From: JASGMR01 sp963664675
Lineage (GTDB): Bacteria > Thermotogota > Thermotogae > Petrotogales > Kosmotogaceae
Length of the DNA: 64,000 nucleotides
Direction of reading: 5' to 3'
Assembly: GCA_963664675.2 (NCBI GenBank)
Contig: CAXXLB010000009.1
Location: 992,001-1,056,000, forward strand
This document shows, piece after piece, positions 33,879 to 41,334 of this stretch. Under the pieces are notes generated by a model. The model did not search any database and was not told the DNA's origin. It worked only from the letters and a program-made list of their open reading frames with translations. Position 1 is the first letter of the stretch, and each line of letters opens with the position of its first letter. The position numbers and the translations under genes were made by a program.

Positions 33879-35244
33879 AAATAAAATGAAAATGCGGATT
33901 CAGGATCCTGAAGTGAGAATTAAAAATTTCAGAGAAGTTGCTCTCGGTTATTCGTTCGAGGATGCGAAAGAAGAAGCACAAAGATGTCTGAACTGTAAAA
34001 ATCCCCAATGTATCTCCGGATGCCCTGTCAATGTCGATATAAGGGGATTCATTCAGGAAATAAAAAAAGAAAACTTTGAAAATGCGCTCAGAATAATCAA
34101 GAATACAAACGGACTTCCGGCTATATGTGGCCGGGTCTGCCCTCAGGAAAAACAATGTGAAGAAAAATGCATTCTGGGAAAAATAGGTGAGCCAGTCGCG
34201 ATCGGAAGACTTGAAAGATTCCTGGGAGACAATTTCTCAATTCGGACAGAACCGCCTTCCAAAAACAGAGAAGAGAAAATAGCTATCATTGGTGGAGGTC
34301 CCTCGGGAATAACGGCTGCGATCGATTTAAGGAAAGAAGGTTTCGATGTTACAATTTTTGAGGCCTTTCCAAAACTCGGTGGAGTACTTCTTTACGGAAT
34401 TCCACAATTCAGACTTCCAAAGGAAATAGTGGAAACCGAAACGAATGAGCTGAAAAATTCGGGAATTAAAATAGAGACCAACCATATTATAGGCAGAAGT
34501 TTACCCTTTGAAAAAATCGTTGAAAAATACGATGCGGTGTATATTGGAATTGGTGCCGGTGCACCGAGATTCATGGGAATTCCCGGAACAAATTTGAAAA
34601 ATGTATTTTCATCAAGCGAAATACTGACCAGGGTGAATCTCATGAAAGCATATGAATTTCCCGAATACGGCACCCCTGTGTTCTGTAAAAAAAAGGCAGC
34701 CGTGATAGGTGCAGGAAATGTAACGATGGATGTCGCAAGAACACTCAAAAGACTTGGTGCAGAAGAAGTGACAATACTTTACAGAAGAACAGAAAATGAA
34801 GTCCCGGCAAGAAAAGAAGAATTCGATCATGCCAGAGAAGAGGGTATAAATTTCATGTGGTTAACTCAACCGGTAGAATACTTACCTGATGAAACGAATA
34901 CTGTGAAGGCAATAAAATGTATAAAAATGGAACTCGGAGAGCCTGATTCCTCAGGAAGAAGGAGACCCGTCCCGGTAAAGGGAAGTGAATTTATTCTCGA
35001 TTATCAGATGGTTGTGGAAGCAATCGGGCAGAAATCAAACTCTGTTCTTAAAGCCTTCAAGGGCTTGAAACTCAATAAACGGGGATATATTGATGTCAAC
35101 GAAGAAACCCTTCAAACTAACATAGAAAATGTTTTTGCCGGTGGCGATATCGTTACAGGTTCCGCCACTGTTATTCTGGCTATGGGGGCCGGAAAAAAAG
35201 CAGCAGAAAGTATCTTAGCCTTTCTCAATAAAAAAAAGAGGTGA
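33868..35244 (+). CDS. nfnB: NADPH-binding bifurcating transhydrogenase subunit NfnB
   Basis: About 458 residues, related to glutamate synthase small chain. Two 4Fe-4S clusters come from CLNCKNPQCISGCPVNVDIRGF and CGRVCPQEKQCEEKCILG (about 40-110). The FAD-binding Rossmann motif is IAIIGGGPSGITAAIDLRKEGFDVTIFE (about 140-167), the NADPH site AAVIGAGNVTMDVARTLKRLGAEEVTILYRR, and the C-terminal flavin segment NVFAGGDIVTGSATVILAMGAGKKAA. The ATG at 33868 has AGGTG at the right distance; an ATG two codons earlier is possible. It overlaps the end of nfnA by 11 bases, and the pair makes one enzyme. Confidence 0.92.
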   Translation: MKNKNKMKMRIQDPEVRIKNFREVALGYSFEDAKEEAQRCLNCKNPQCISGCPVNVDIRGFIQEIKKENFENALRIIKNTNGLPAICGRVCPQEKQCEEKCILGKIGEPVAIGRLERFLGDNFSIRTEPPSKNREEKIAIIGGGPSGITAAIDLRKEGFDVTIFEAFPKLGGVLLYGIPQFRLPKEIVETETNELKNSGIKIETNHIIGRSLPFEKIVEKYDAVYIGIGAGAPRFMGIPGTNLKNVFSSSEILTRVNLMKAYEFPEYGTPVFCKKKAAVIGAGNVTMDVARTLKRLGAEEVTILYRRTENEVPARKEEFDHAREEGINFMWLTQPVEYLPDETNTVKAIKCIKMELGEPDSSGRRRPVPVKGSEFILDYQMVVEAIGQKSNSVLKAFKGLKLNKRGYIDVNEETLQTNIENVFAGGDIVTGSATVILAMGAGKKAAESILAFLNKKKR

Positions 35245-35251
35245 AAACACT

Positions 35252-35686
35252 TTGAATAATCAAAAAAAATCGATCAACTTTGAATTTCTGACCATAACAA
35301 ACGATATCGATGAAGAAATAATAAAAAAGGTTCTGGAATACATGTCCAGATCATACTGGGCAAACAGAAGAGCGGAAGAAATAACCAGAAAGGCCATCAA
35401 AAATTCCCTCTGTTTTTCGCTTTTTTACAAGGGTATTCAGATAGGTTTTGCAAGGGTAATAACCGACTACACAACGCACGCTTATCTCTGTGATGTCTTC
35501 ATAGATGAGAATTTCAGAGGATTCGGCGTGGGTCAATGGTTTATAAATGAAATGCTTGATTACCCCGATCTCAAAGGAATGAAAAGATGGTTTTTGTTAA
35601 CGAAGGATGCCCAGACCTTTTATCAAAAAAAAGGGTTTAAATTTCTCGAAGACTGTAAAAAATATCTTGAATTAGTAAGAGAATAA
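35252..35686 (+). CDS. GNAT family N-acetyltransferase
   Basis: A 144-residue acetyltransferase. The acetyl-CoA site is VFIDENFRGFGVGQWFINEML (V-x-x-x-x-R-G-x-G-x-G/Q type) near residues 79-99, followed by GMKRWFLLTKDAQTFYQKKGF. The RGFGVGQ form matches small acetyltransferases of metabolites. The start is a TTG after AGAGGTG, whose site overlaps the nfnB stop region, so it may be the third gene of the nfn unit. Acceptor unknown. Confidence 0.85.
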   Translation: MNNQKKSINFEFLTITNDIDEEIIKKVLEYMSRSYWANRRAEEITRKAIKNSLCFSLFYKGIQIGFARVITDYTTHAYLCDVFIDENFRGFGVGQWFINEMLDYPDLKGMKRWFLLTKDAQTFYQKKGFKFLEDCKKYLELVRE

Positions 35687-35779
35687 TAAAGCATTTTAAT
35701 TTAAAAGCATTGATATACTTTTCCCAATCGATTATGGAATACCGGTTGTGAGATTTTTGCATTACATAATTTACTTTAC

Positions 35780-36085
35780 GATGATTGAAATATTATTCAC
35801 AATATCTGTGTTGTCCGGAAGAAGGATCGTATGCTGTTAGATCCGATAGATGCCACTCTTCATTGTCATTAGGAAGAATAATAAGCAAAAAAGTAAAAAT
35901 ACATTCGCTTAAATCAAAATCAATTTCTGAAAACTTTGTTGGTTATGGATTATGTGGTAAAAGTTGTCCGATACATCTTAATGTTCTGGAAATGGTCAAA
36001 AGAGGAAACATGAAAAATTCGGAATGTATTTCTTTGAGAAAAATGCGTTGATAACTGTCCAAGAAATGCCGCTGTATTCAATTAA
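35780..36085 (+). pseudogene. broken NapH-like membrane 4Fe-4S protein
   Basis: Only the C-terminal part remains and it is frameshifted. One frame gives FTISVLSGRRIVCC (compare SGRxxWCRYxCP of NapH-type proteins). A second gives ISKKVKIHSLKSKSISENF, GLCGKSCPIHLNVLEMV and RGNMKNSECI. A third frame, after a stop at 36051, finishes KCVDNCPRNAAVFN up to a stop at 36083. At least two frame changes and several lost cysteines mark it as decayed. Intact relatives are membrane ferredoxins with two 4Fe-4S clusters. Confidence 0.7.
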
Positions 36086-36100
36086 GGAAAAGCTTATAGT

Positions 36101-36796
36101 TCAGAGATCTATAATTTTTTTCAGTCTTTTTGCCATTTTTATCGTTTCACGTGCTTCCTTTTCCCATGGTGAAACCCCTTTAAATCCTGTTTTTTTGATA
36201 TAAGTTTTCGTTCTTTCAATCATTTCTTCGGGTGTGGATTCCCCTATTTTTTCGAGGGTATCGAATCCCGAGTTGTAATATAAAACCGCCCTTATTCCCT
36301 TGACCCCATTCAATCTCGAAAGATCTGCAAGTTTCACCAATTTTATAATCTGTTCTTCAGTTACTTCGGTTTTTTCCGAAAGAATTTCCACGCTCTTCTT
36401 ATCGAATGCGGCTTTCAAAAGTTTATCTGCATCTTTTATTCCTTCGGTCGCCAATTTTTCAACTGCGTTCTTATCGACAGCGACAAATTCCTTCAATGGA
36501 AATGAAGATTTTTTTAACACGCTCTCCCTTAACTCTCGAGTCAAATTTTTCATCTTCTCATTTTCGGTGAATTCGTAATAAGGAATTAATCCCCAGAGAT
36601 TGAGTTTCTTTTTCATTATTTCTCTTTTCGTTCTTCCAGTAAATTCATATAAATCCGCTCCCGTGGCTTCATCTATGGATTTTTCCTTTTTCCGCATGAA
36701 TTCATCGAAATCCGCTGAAAAATTAACGATTCTCTCAATCGCATTCACGCTCTTTCCCCGGTTTTTTAAAAAAATCTTGAATCTTTCGGAATCCAT
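36101..36796 (-). CDS. DUF4332-type helix-hairpin-helix protein
   Basis: A 231-residue soluble protein. Residues 1-65 look like a core-binding/SAM-like helical domain (RFKIFLKNRGKSVNAIERIVNFSADFDEFM). The C-terminal half carries a DUF4332-like pair of helix-hairpin-helix units: LVKLADLSRLNGVKGIRAVLYYNSGFDTLEKIGESTPEEMIERTKTYIKKTGF. Such units bind DNA or proteins. The start is taken at 36796, after GGGGAG; an in-frame ATG 14 codons earlier is less likely. No partner is evident and the role is unknown. It borders a decayed region. Confidence 0.65.
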   Translation of the reverse strand: MDSERFKIFLKNRGKSVNAIERIVNFSADFDEFMRKKEKSIDEATGADLYEFTGRTKREIMKKKLNLWGLIPYYEFTENEKMKNLTRELRESVLKKSSFPLKEFVAVDKNAVEKLATEGIKDADKLLKAAFDKKSVEILSEKTEVTEEQIIKLVKLADLSRLNGVKGIRAVLYYNSGFDTLEKIGESTPEEMIERTKTYIKKTGFKGVSPWEKEARETIKMAKRLKKIIDL

Positions 36797-37066
36797 AAGA
36801 TTCTCCCCTTTTATCATCAATAGAAATCTCAAATGCATTATATGATAACATTAAAAATCTATGTTATATATGAAAACAACTGCTTAATATTTATATGAGA
36901 TAATTGTTCAAATTACCAAAAAGGGCATTGAAATGAAAAAAGTTGTGATAACGAGAACTGGAATAGCCGGAGTATCTCAGGAGATGTTATCTTCAAATGA
37001 ACAAATATGAAACAACAAAGGATAAAGGGAATTCTCTACAAATAATTGACAGGGGAGATGCAAAGT

Positions 37067-37612
37067 ATGAAAATCACCATTATCAATGGAAATCCTTATA
37101 AAGATGATTTCGATGATTTTCTCTTGAATTTGAATAATTCACTCAGGATGAAAAAACGAGTTTGTGAAACGATATTATTGAGGAATATGAAAATAAAACA
37201 ATGTATGGGATGCTTCGGATGCTGGGTCAAAAAACCCGGTGAATGCCTCTTCGAAGATGATACTATCATATTGAGAAGAAAAGTGATAAATTCCGACCTT
37301 GTTCTTTACGCTTCACCTCTCAAAATGGGATTCATAAGTTCTATTCTGAAAAAAGCTCTGGATAAACATTTACCTCTGCTCATGCCATATTTCTCTATCA
37401 GAAATGGAGAGGTACACCATATGAGAAGATACACGAAATATCCAAAAGTTGGAATTTTGATAAAGGACGATGAAGAAGTAAATGAAAAAAATATTGAAAT
37501 TACAAAAAGAATCTTTGAAAAAGTTGCGATAGACATGGTTTCCGAAATGGTATTATTCGAAACCACCCGAAGAGGTTATGAGGAGGTTTCAAATGAAATT
37601 GACAATATTTAA
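37067..37612 (+). CDS. flavodoxin family / NADPH-dependent FMN reductase-like protein
   Basis: About 181 residues. The N-terminus MKITIINGNPY and the QCMGCFGCWVKKPGECLFEDD segment (residues 47-67) are typical of flavodoxin-fold iron-sulfur flavoproteins and NAD(P)H:FMN oxidoreductases; ADLVLYASPLKMGF-type loop (SDLVLYASPLKMGF here) follows. ATG 37067 has GGGGAG at a good distance. It overlaps the next gene by 20 bases, and that gene is a paralog-like flavodoxin, so the two probably work together, for example as a two-component reductase. Electron partner unknown. Confidence 0.75.
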   Translation: MKITIINGNPYKDDFDDFLLNLNNSLRMKKRVCETILLRNMKIKQCMGCFGCWVKKPGECLFEDDTIILRRKVINSDLVLYASPLKMGFISSILKKALDKHLPLLMPYFSIRNGEVHHMRRYTKYPKVGILIKDDEEVNEKNIEITKRIFEKVAIDMVSEMVLFETTRRGYEEVSNEIDNI

Positions 37613-38262
37613 CGGCTCTCCAAGAGGAAAGGCAAGCAATTCCAGAGTTCTCTCCAACAAATTTTCAAAGGGATTTTTGATGTCAGAAGATCAAAAAGAA
37701 GAATACTTTCTGATTGAACACCAGGGAAAATATGAAAATCTGATAGAAATGGTCGAGAACGGCGAACTCTTCTACATTATATTTCCCCTTTATGTGGATA
37801 GCATGCCCGGCATGGTAAAAGAGTTTATAGATATTTTAGAACCACTGCGGGGAAAACTGAAGGGGAAAAAGTTCATCTATCATATCCACTGTGGTTTCCC
37901 GGAAGAAATTCACCTGTATGGATTGAAAAAATATCTCGTGCTACTGACGAAAATGCTGAACGGACAATTAATAGGCGTGATAACTTCCGGTGGGTCTGAA
38001 GGTTCGAGGTTTTTCCCGGACAAATATAAATTTTTTCTGAATCTGGAAGAACTGGGTAAAATATACAGAGAAACCGGAAAGCTGGACGAAGAATTGATAG
38101 AAAAGCTCAAAAAAAGGAAACAGTTCAAGGGTTTTTCCATGATGGTGTTGAAACTTTTGAATAAAACCGGAATATTGAATGCTATGTGGAATAAATCACT
38201 CAAAAAAAAACGGAGTTTTCGAAAAGAGGTTCGATAAACCTTACGATGAAAAAAACTGCTGA
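37593..38262 (+). pseudogene. flavodoxin-like oxidoreductase, frameshifted at its 3' end
   Basis: The frame from ATG 37593 (GAGGAGG upstream) gives about 214 residues to a stop at 38237. MKLTIFNGSPRGKASNSRVL and IIFPLYVDSMPGMVKEFIDIL are standard flavodoxin-fold motifs. After a run of nine A bases (38202-38210) the frame reads RSFRKEVR and stops. Dropping one A instead gives KNGVFEKRFDKPY and a stop at 38260, a normal-looking family ending. So either the C-terminus is altered by a one-base insertion, or the A-run is a sequencing error. The core domain is intact and may still work. Confidence 0.7.
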
Positions 38263-38560
38263 AAAGGGAAAACGAAGAACAGAGAATCGATAACAAGAAA
38301 ACAGCAGTGTATAATTTTCCGGAATGTGGCACCCGAAAACCAGTGTTTAGTGTCTAGTGAAAAAACGACCATAAAAAATCTAATCCTTATACAACTACTT
38401 TCCTACTACTTTGCTATCGTTAACCAATTGTTCAGCCATCGCTTTCTCATTGTTCTGTCATTAATTTAAATTATGATCTTTAGAAAAACATAATTTTTAC
38501 GTGTTGTCAGATTTTTTAAAATTATTTGAAAGTGAGCCTTGCAAAATTTTTTTGATCAAT
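38263..38560. other. intergenic region without recognised gene
   Basis: Between the flavodoxin frameshift product and the LacI-remnant promoter. Reading both strands gives only short frames. I see no RNA gene, terminator of normal form or repeat longer than a few bases, apart from a vague run around 38339-38358 with recurring AGTG. It probably represents decayed sequence. Confidence 0.5.
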
Positions 38561-38582
38561 ATATCCTTAATTTTAAGGATAT
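38561..38582. promoter_or_regulatory. perfect palindrome before the LacI remnant
   Basis: A 10+10 inverted repeat, ATATCCTTAA and TTAAGGATAT, separated by TT. It lies 28 bases before the start codon of the LacI remnant, just after a possible -35 TTGATC (38552-38557). It is a good candidate operator, possibly for the now broken LacI protein. Confidence 0.55.
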
Positions 38583-38609
38583 CCTTTATAACTTAATGGA
38601 GGAGATTAT

Positions 38610-38904
38610 ATGAATCAGGAAAAAATTAAAAACCTTGAAAGATTGCAAAGAAAATAATATCAATATACCAAAAGATGTTTTGATAACAGGGTTCGATAAT
38701 TTATTTGTTTCATCGCATATATATCCTTCACTAACTACCATAGCTCATCCGATAAAGGAAATTGGCAAAGTCGGAGCGGATGTTTTGATGGATTTTATAT
38801 CAAATAAGAGAAAAAGAAAAATACACATAAAATCAGATCATAAATTGATAATCAGAAATTCGACAAAAAAAAGATTTAGGGGAGAAAAATGGAAAATAAA
38901 ATAA
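38610..38904 (+). pseudogene. LacI-family repressor, internal deletion
   Basis: A GGAGGAG site and ATG give MNQEKIKNLERLQRK and a stop, then the frame at 38635 gives the C-terminal part of a LacI protein: NINIPKDVLITGFDNLFVSSHIYPSLTTIAHPIKEIGKVGADVLMDFISNK. This is the effector-domain end (GFDN, P-S-L-T-T-I). The DNA-binding domain and most of the sugar-binding domain are missing, joined near 38633. The intact LacI at 47144 shows the same C-terminal pattern (ITGFGDVPEAQFTTPSLTTV). Confidence 0.8.
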
Positions 38905-39686
38905 CTTTTCTAATAATTTCCGATATACATGCGGAAAAAAACTTTAAAACTTTACCCGGTAATGAAGCTTTCAAATTATTGGATTTATTTATTCTTAAGG
39001 CAGAAGATTTTTTCAAGCCGGATTTTATAGTAGATTTGGGTGATAACATCAATCCCCTTTCAGAATCGGAAGATTTTAATACACTTAGTACAATCACCGG
39101 GAAATTTTTGAACTCGAATTGTCCTGTTTTTTTGTTCAAGGTAATCATGATTTGAAAAATCAAAATATTAAAAATCATCCAAACTTATTTCATATTCATG
39201 AAAATAAAAAGGTTCAAACAGGTAATTTCAATTTGATTTTTTTGAATTCTCAAGACAAAATCATTGAAGGTGTAGGAGGTTCTATATCAAACACAACAAT
39301 CAGATGGCTTGAAAAAAGTATTTATGATTCAAAATGCAATTTAATTTTCGCTCATCATGCCATAATGACTCAGGAACTCGATCAAAACCCTCATTTTAAA
39401 AACATTAAAAATCTCGGTTACATCGAACAAAAAGAAAACTTAATAAATATTTTTAATAAACATGAGGGAGTAAAATTGATATTCAATGGCCATTTACACT
39501 GGACAGATATTAAAATTGGCAAACAGACATATATTTTCCATTCCCTCTTTTATCGAAGTCTGGCAAGAAGGGATAACTCCTGAAGGGAAAATTACTTATG
39601 TAGAAATTGAAAATAATACAGTTAATTTGGGATTCTATAGTTTAGTACCTTTTATAAAAACTACCTCAATATCTTTTGAGATATGA
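38889..39686 (+). pseudogene. metallophosphoesterase with two frameshifts
   Basis: Calcineurin-like phosphoesterase motifs appear in order but in three frames: ISDIHAEKN and DLGDNINP (frame at 38889), then GNHDLKNQ, FAHHAIMT and IFNGHLHWTDIK (frame at 39119), then IPSFIEVWQEGITPEGKITYVEI (frame at 39486). The first break is in a T7 run near 39125-39131 (adding one T gives CPVFFVQGNHD). The second is near 39535. All metal motifs survive, so it either decayed recently or carries sequencing errors. Relatives include GpdQ-type glycerophosphodiesterases, which would fit the adjacent sugar/glycerophosphate uptake remnants. Confidence 0.8.
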
Positions 39687-39709
39687 GGATCATTCAAGGG
39701 GAGGAAATC

Positions 39710-39999
39710 ATAAAGTTAAAAAGTTTGATGGTATTATTAGTGCTTTTGATTGTTATTAGCACTTTTGCGGTTACAGATCTTAAATTCTATTTTCCTGGCC
39801 TTTAATGATAATGGATAGCAGCAATTCGAGAACACTAACAGTAGGATTGGCTATGCTTGCAGAATCTTCTGAAAGCGCTGCCGCCTGGAATACATTAATG
39901 GCAGGAACTTTGATAGTAGTTTTACCATTGATAATTTTATTTATAATATTCCAGAAATCCTTTACAAACAGTTCTATGCAATCAGGATTAAAAGGATAA
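39710..39999 (+). pseudogene. deletion fusion: solute-binding protein start joined to permease end
   Basis: After GGGGAGG the frame reads (ATA)KLKSLMVLLVLLIVISTFAVTDLKFYFP, the signal peptide and first strand of a sugar ABC binding protein. The start codon appears changed to ATA. At about 39795 the sequence switches frame to WPLMIMDSSNSRTLTVGLAMLAE...LMAGTLIVVLPLIILFIIFQKSF, the end of a MalG/UgpE-type permease, starting exactly at the conserved WPL motif. A binding protein, one permease and most of a second have been deleted. The stop is at 39997, then a strong hairpin. Confidence 0.82.
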
Positions 40000-40005
40000 A
40001 TTTCG

Positions 40006-40048
40006 AATAAATTACCAATTCATTTTTTAAGTGAATTGGTAATTTATT
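40006..40048. terminator. 17-bp perfect hairpin, bidirectional terminator
   Basis: AATAAATTACCAATTCA and its exact complement TGAATTGGTAATTTATT flank a nine-base loop (TTTTTTAAG). It separates the decayed plus-strand locus from the convergent PHP hydrolase gene. The stem is AT-rich and lacks a clean T-tract, so it may also act as an mRNA 3' stabiliser. Confidence 0.65.
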
Positions 40049-40067
40049 AATTCAATTGATTGTTTTT

Positions 40068-41333
40068 TTATTCAAAAGAGTCCTTAATTTTATCGGTTTT
40101 CTCTAAAAATATTGGATTAGTCATAAATTCCAGCTCTCTTTGGCGATTTATACCCATAAAAACAAAAAAATCTTTAAAATTATCTGTATTCCAGGTGAAT
40201 TTCCCCTCTGTTTTATCCAACTCTTTTAAACCTGTTTTTGAAATATAAAAAAGTTGTAAATCGGTACAGGGATTCAAAATTTCATATCTGACAGTGATAT
40301 CTTTATTGAAATACAGTTTTTCACCAAAAATTTTATCCTGGATCTCTAAATTCAATTTGGATCTTCTCGATAAATAATAGTGTCCCTTCCTCAGCGCATC
40401 TACAATATGAGTTTCTTCATTTTTACATGCCATAGCATAAATACTCAAAGCATTATCCAGGTCACCTATTCTGTGAAGATCTGCACCGCACGTGCAGAAT
40501 GTTTTTATATCCTTTTTTAAGCACCCGAACCAAAAGTCCACGGCTTCCCAGTTGTTTTTAAAATTATCTATTTTCGAATTCCAAATTTCAATAAAATCAA
40601 ACAATTCAGGTTTTATCTTTTTTTCCCATCTACATCCGGCGCACAGTGGGCCTCCATTCGTATATGGATGAGCGACTCCCATCAAGCCGTTTTTTAACTT
40701 CGTTTCTTTTCTTATCGATTTAATTTTCCTAAAATTTCCATTTTTTCCATACCAATTTATATGTTCATTTATTCCAAGAAGCAGTATATGCCCGTAAAAT
40801 GTAGTTAATTCAAGACCTTTATAACATTTTATTTCACTTACATCTTTGAGTTCGCTCCACGCCGTTATTGAGTTATGATCAGAAATAAAGAAAAAATCAT
40901 ATTTCTCTTCTTTAAAATATTTCGCTAAATCCAAAAAACTGAGTTTACCGTCGGTAATATCCGTATGAGAATGCAATTCACCTTTATAAACATTGTAATC
41001 GCTATATAATTCAAAGCATATATCTAACTCGATCTCAATTTCTTCAAAAACATGAAAGATTTCAATATAAATGGTCCATTCACCGGAGGATATAACACCT
41101 ACCGTAGAAACATTATCATTTATTTCAAGGCTGTTTTTATATCTGTCCAGTCTTCCATACCATTTATTTTTTCCATCAAAAAAAGAAATATCGATCTTAT
41201 TTCTGAAACTCTTTTTTATGGATTCTTTCACTTTTTTTTCAACAATGATTTTTTTACATTTATCCGGGACAACAAAACTCATTTTCAATACTTTTTTTAT
41301 GTCTTTTTCGTTTATTTTTATTTTAAAATGCAA
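40068..41333 (-). CDS. CehA/McbA-type PHP-domain metallohydrolase, cytoplasmic
   Basis: A 421-residue protein without signal peptide. Residues 1-110 form a beta-rich domain of unknown role. The PHP domain follows: GELHSHTDITDG (about 117-128), FFISDHNSI, YKGLELTT, MGVAHPY and CTCGADLHRIGD, containing the histidines and aspartates that bind the metal cluster. The C-terminal part is again beta-rich. CehA/McbA relatives hydrolyse ester or phosphoester bonds; the substrate here is unknown. The start is a TTG with GGAG six bases before it, one base after the stop of the upstream secreted paralog. Confidence 0.82.
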   Translation of the reverse strand: MHFKIKINEKDIKKVLKMSFVVPDKCKKIIVEKKVKESIKKSFRNKIDISFFDGKNKWYGRLDRYKNSLEINDNVSTVGVISSGEWTIYIEIFHVFEEIEIELDICFELYSDYNVYKGELHSHTDITDGKLSFLDLAKYFKEEKYDFFFISDHNSITAWSELKDVSEIKCYKGLELTTFYGHILLLGINEHINWYGKNGNFRKIKSIRKETKLKNGLMGVAHPYTNGGPLCAGCRWEKKIKPELFDFIEIWNSKIDNFKNNWEAVDFWFGCLKKDIKTFCTCGADLHRIGDLDNALSIYAMACKNEETHIVDALRKGHYYLSRRSKLNLEIQDKIFGEKLYFNKDITVRYEILNPCTDLQLFYISKTGLKELDKTEGKFTWNTDNFKDFFVFMGINRQRELEFMTNPIFLEKTDKIKDSFE

Positions 41334-41334
41334 T

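Noticed and set aside
34392..34830. Minus-strand frames opposite nfnB
   Set aside because: Shadows of the conserved NfnB coding sequence, without start signals.
36933..37009. Short frame MKKVVITRTGIAGVSQEML, like the start of a ketoacyl synthase or thiolase
   Set aside because: Only 25 codons, no ribosome site, and no downstream continuation in any frame. It could be a relic but cannot be supported.
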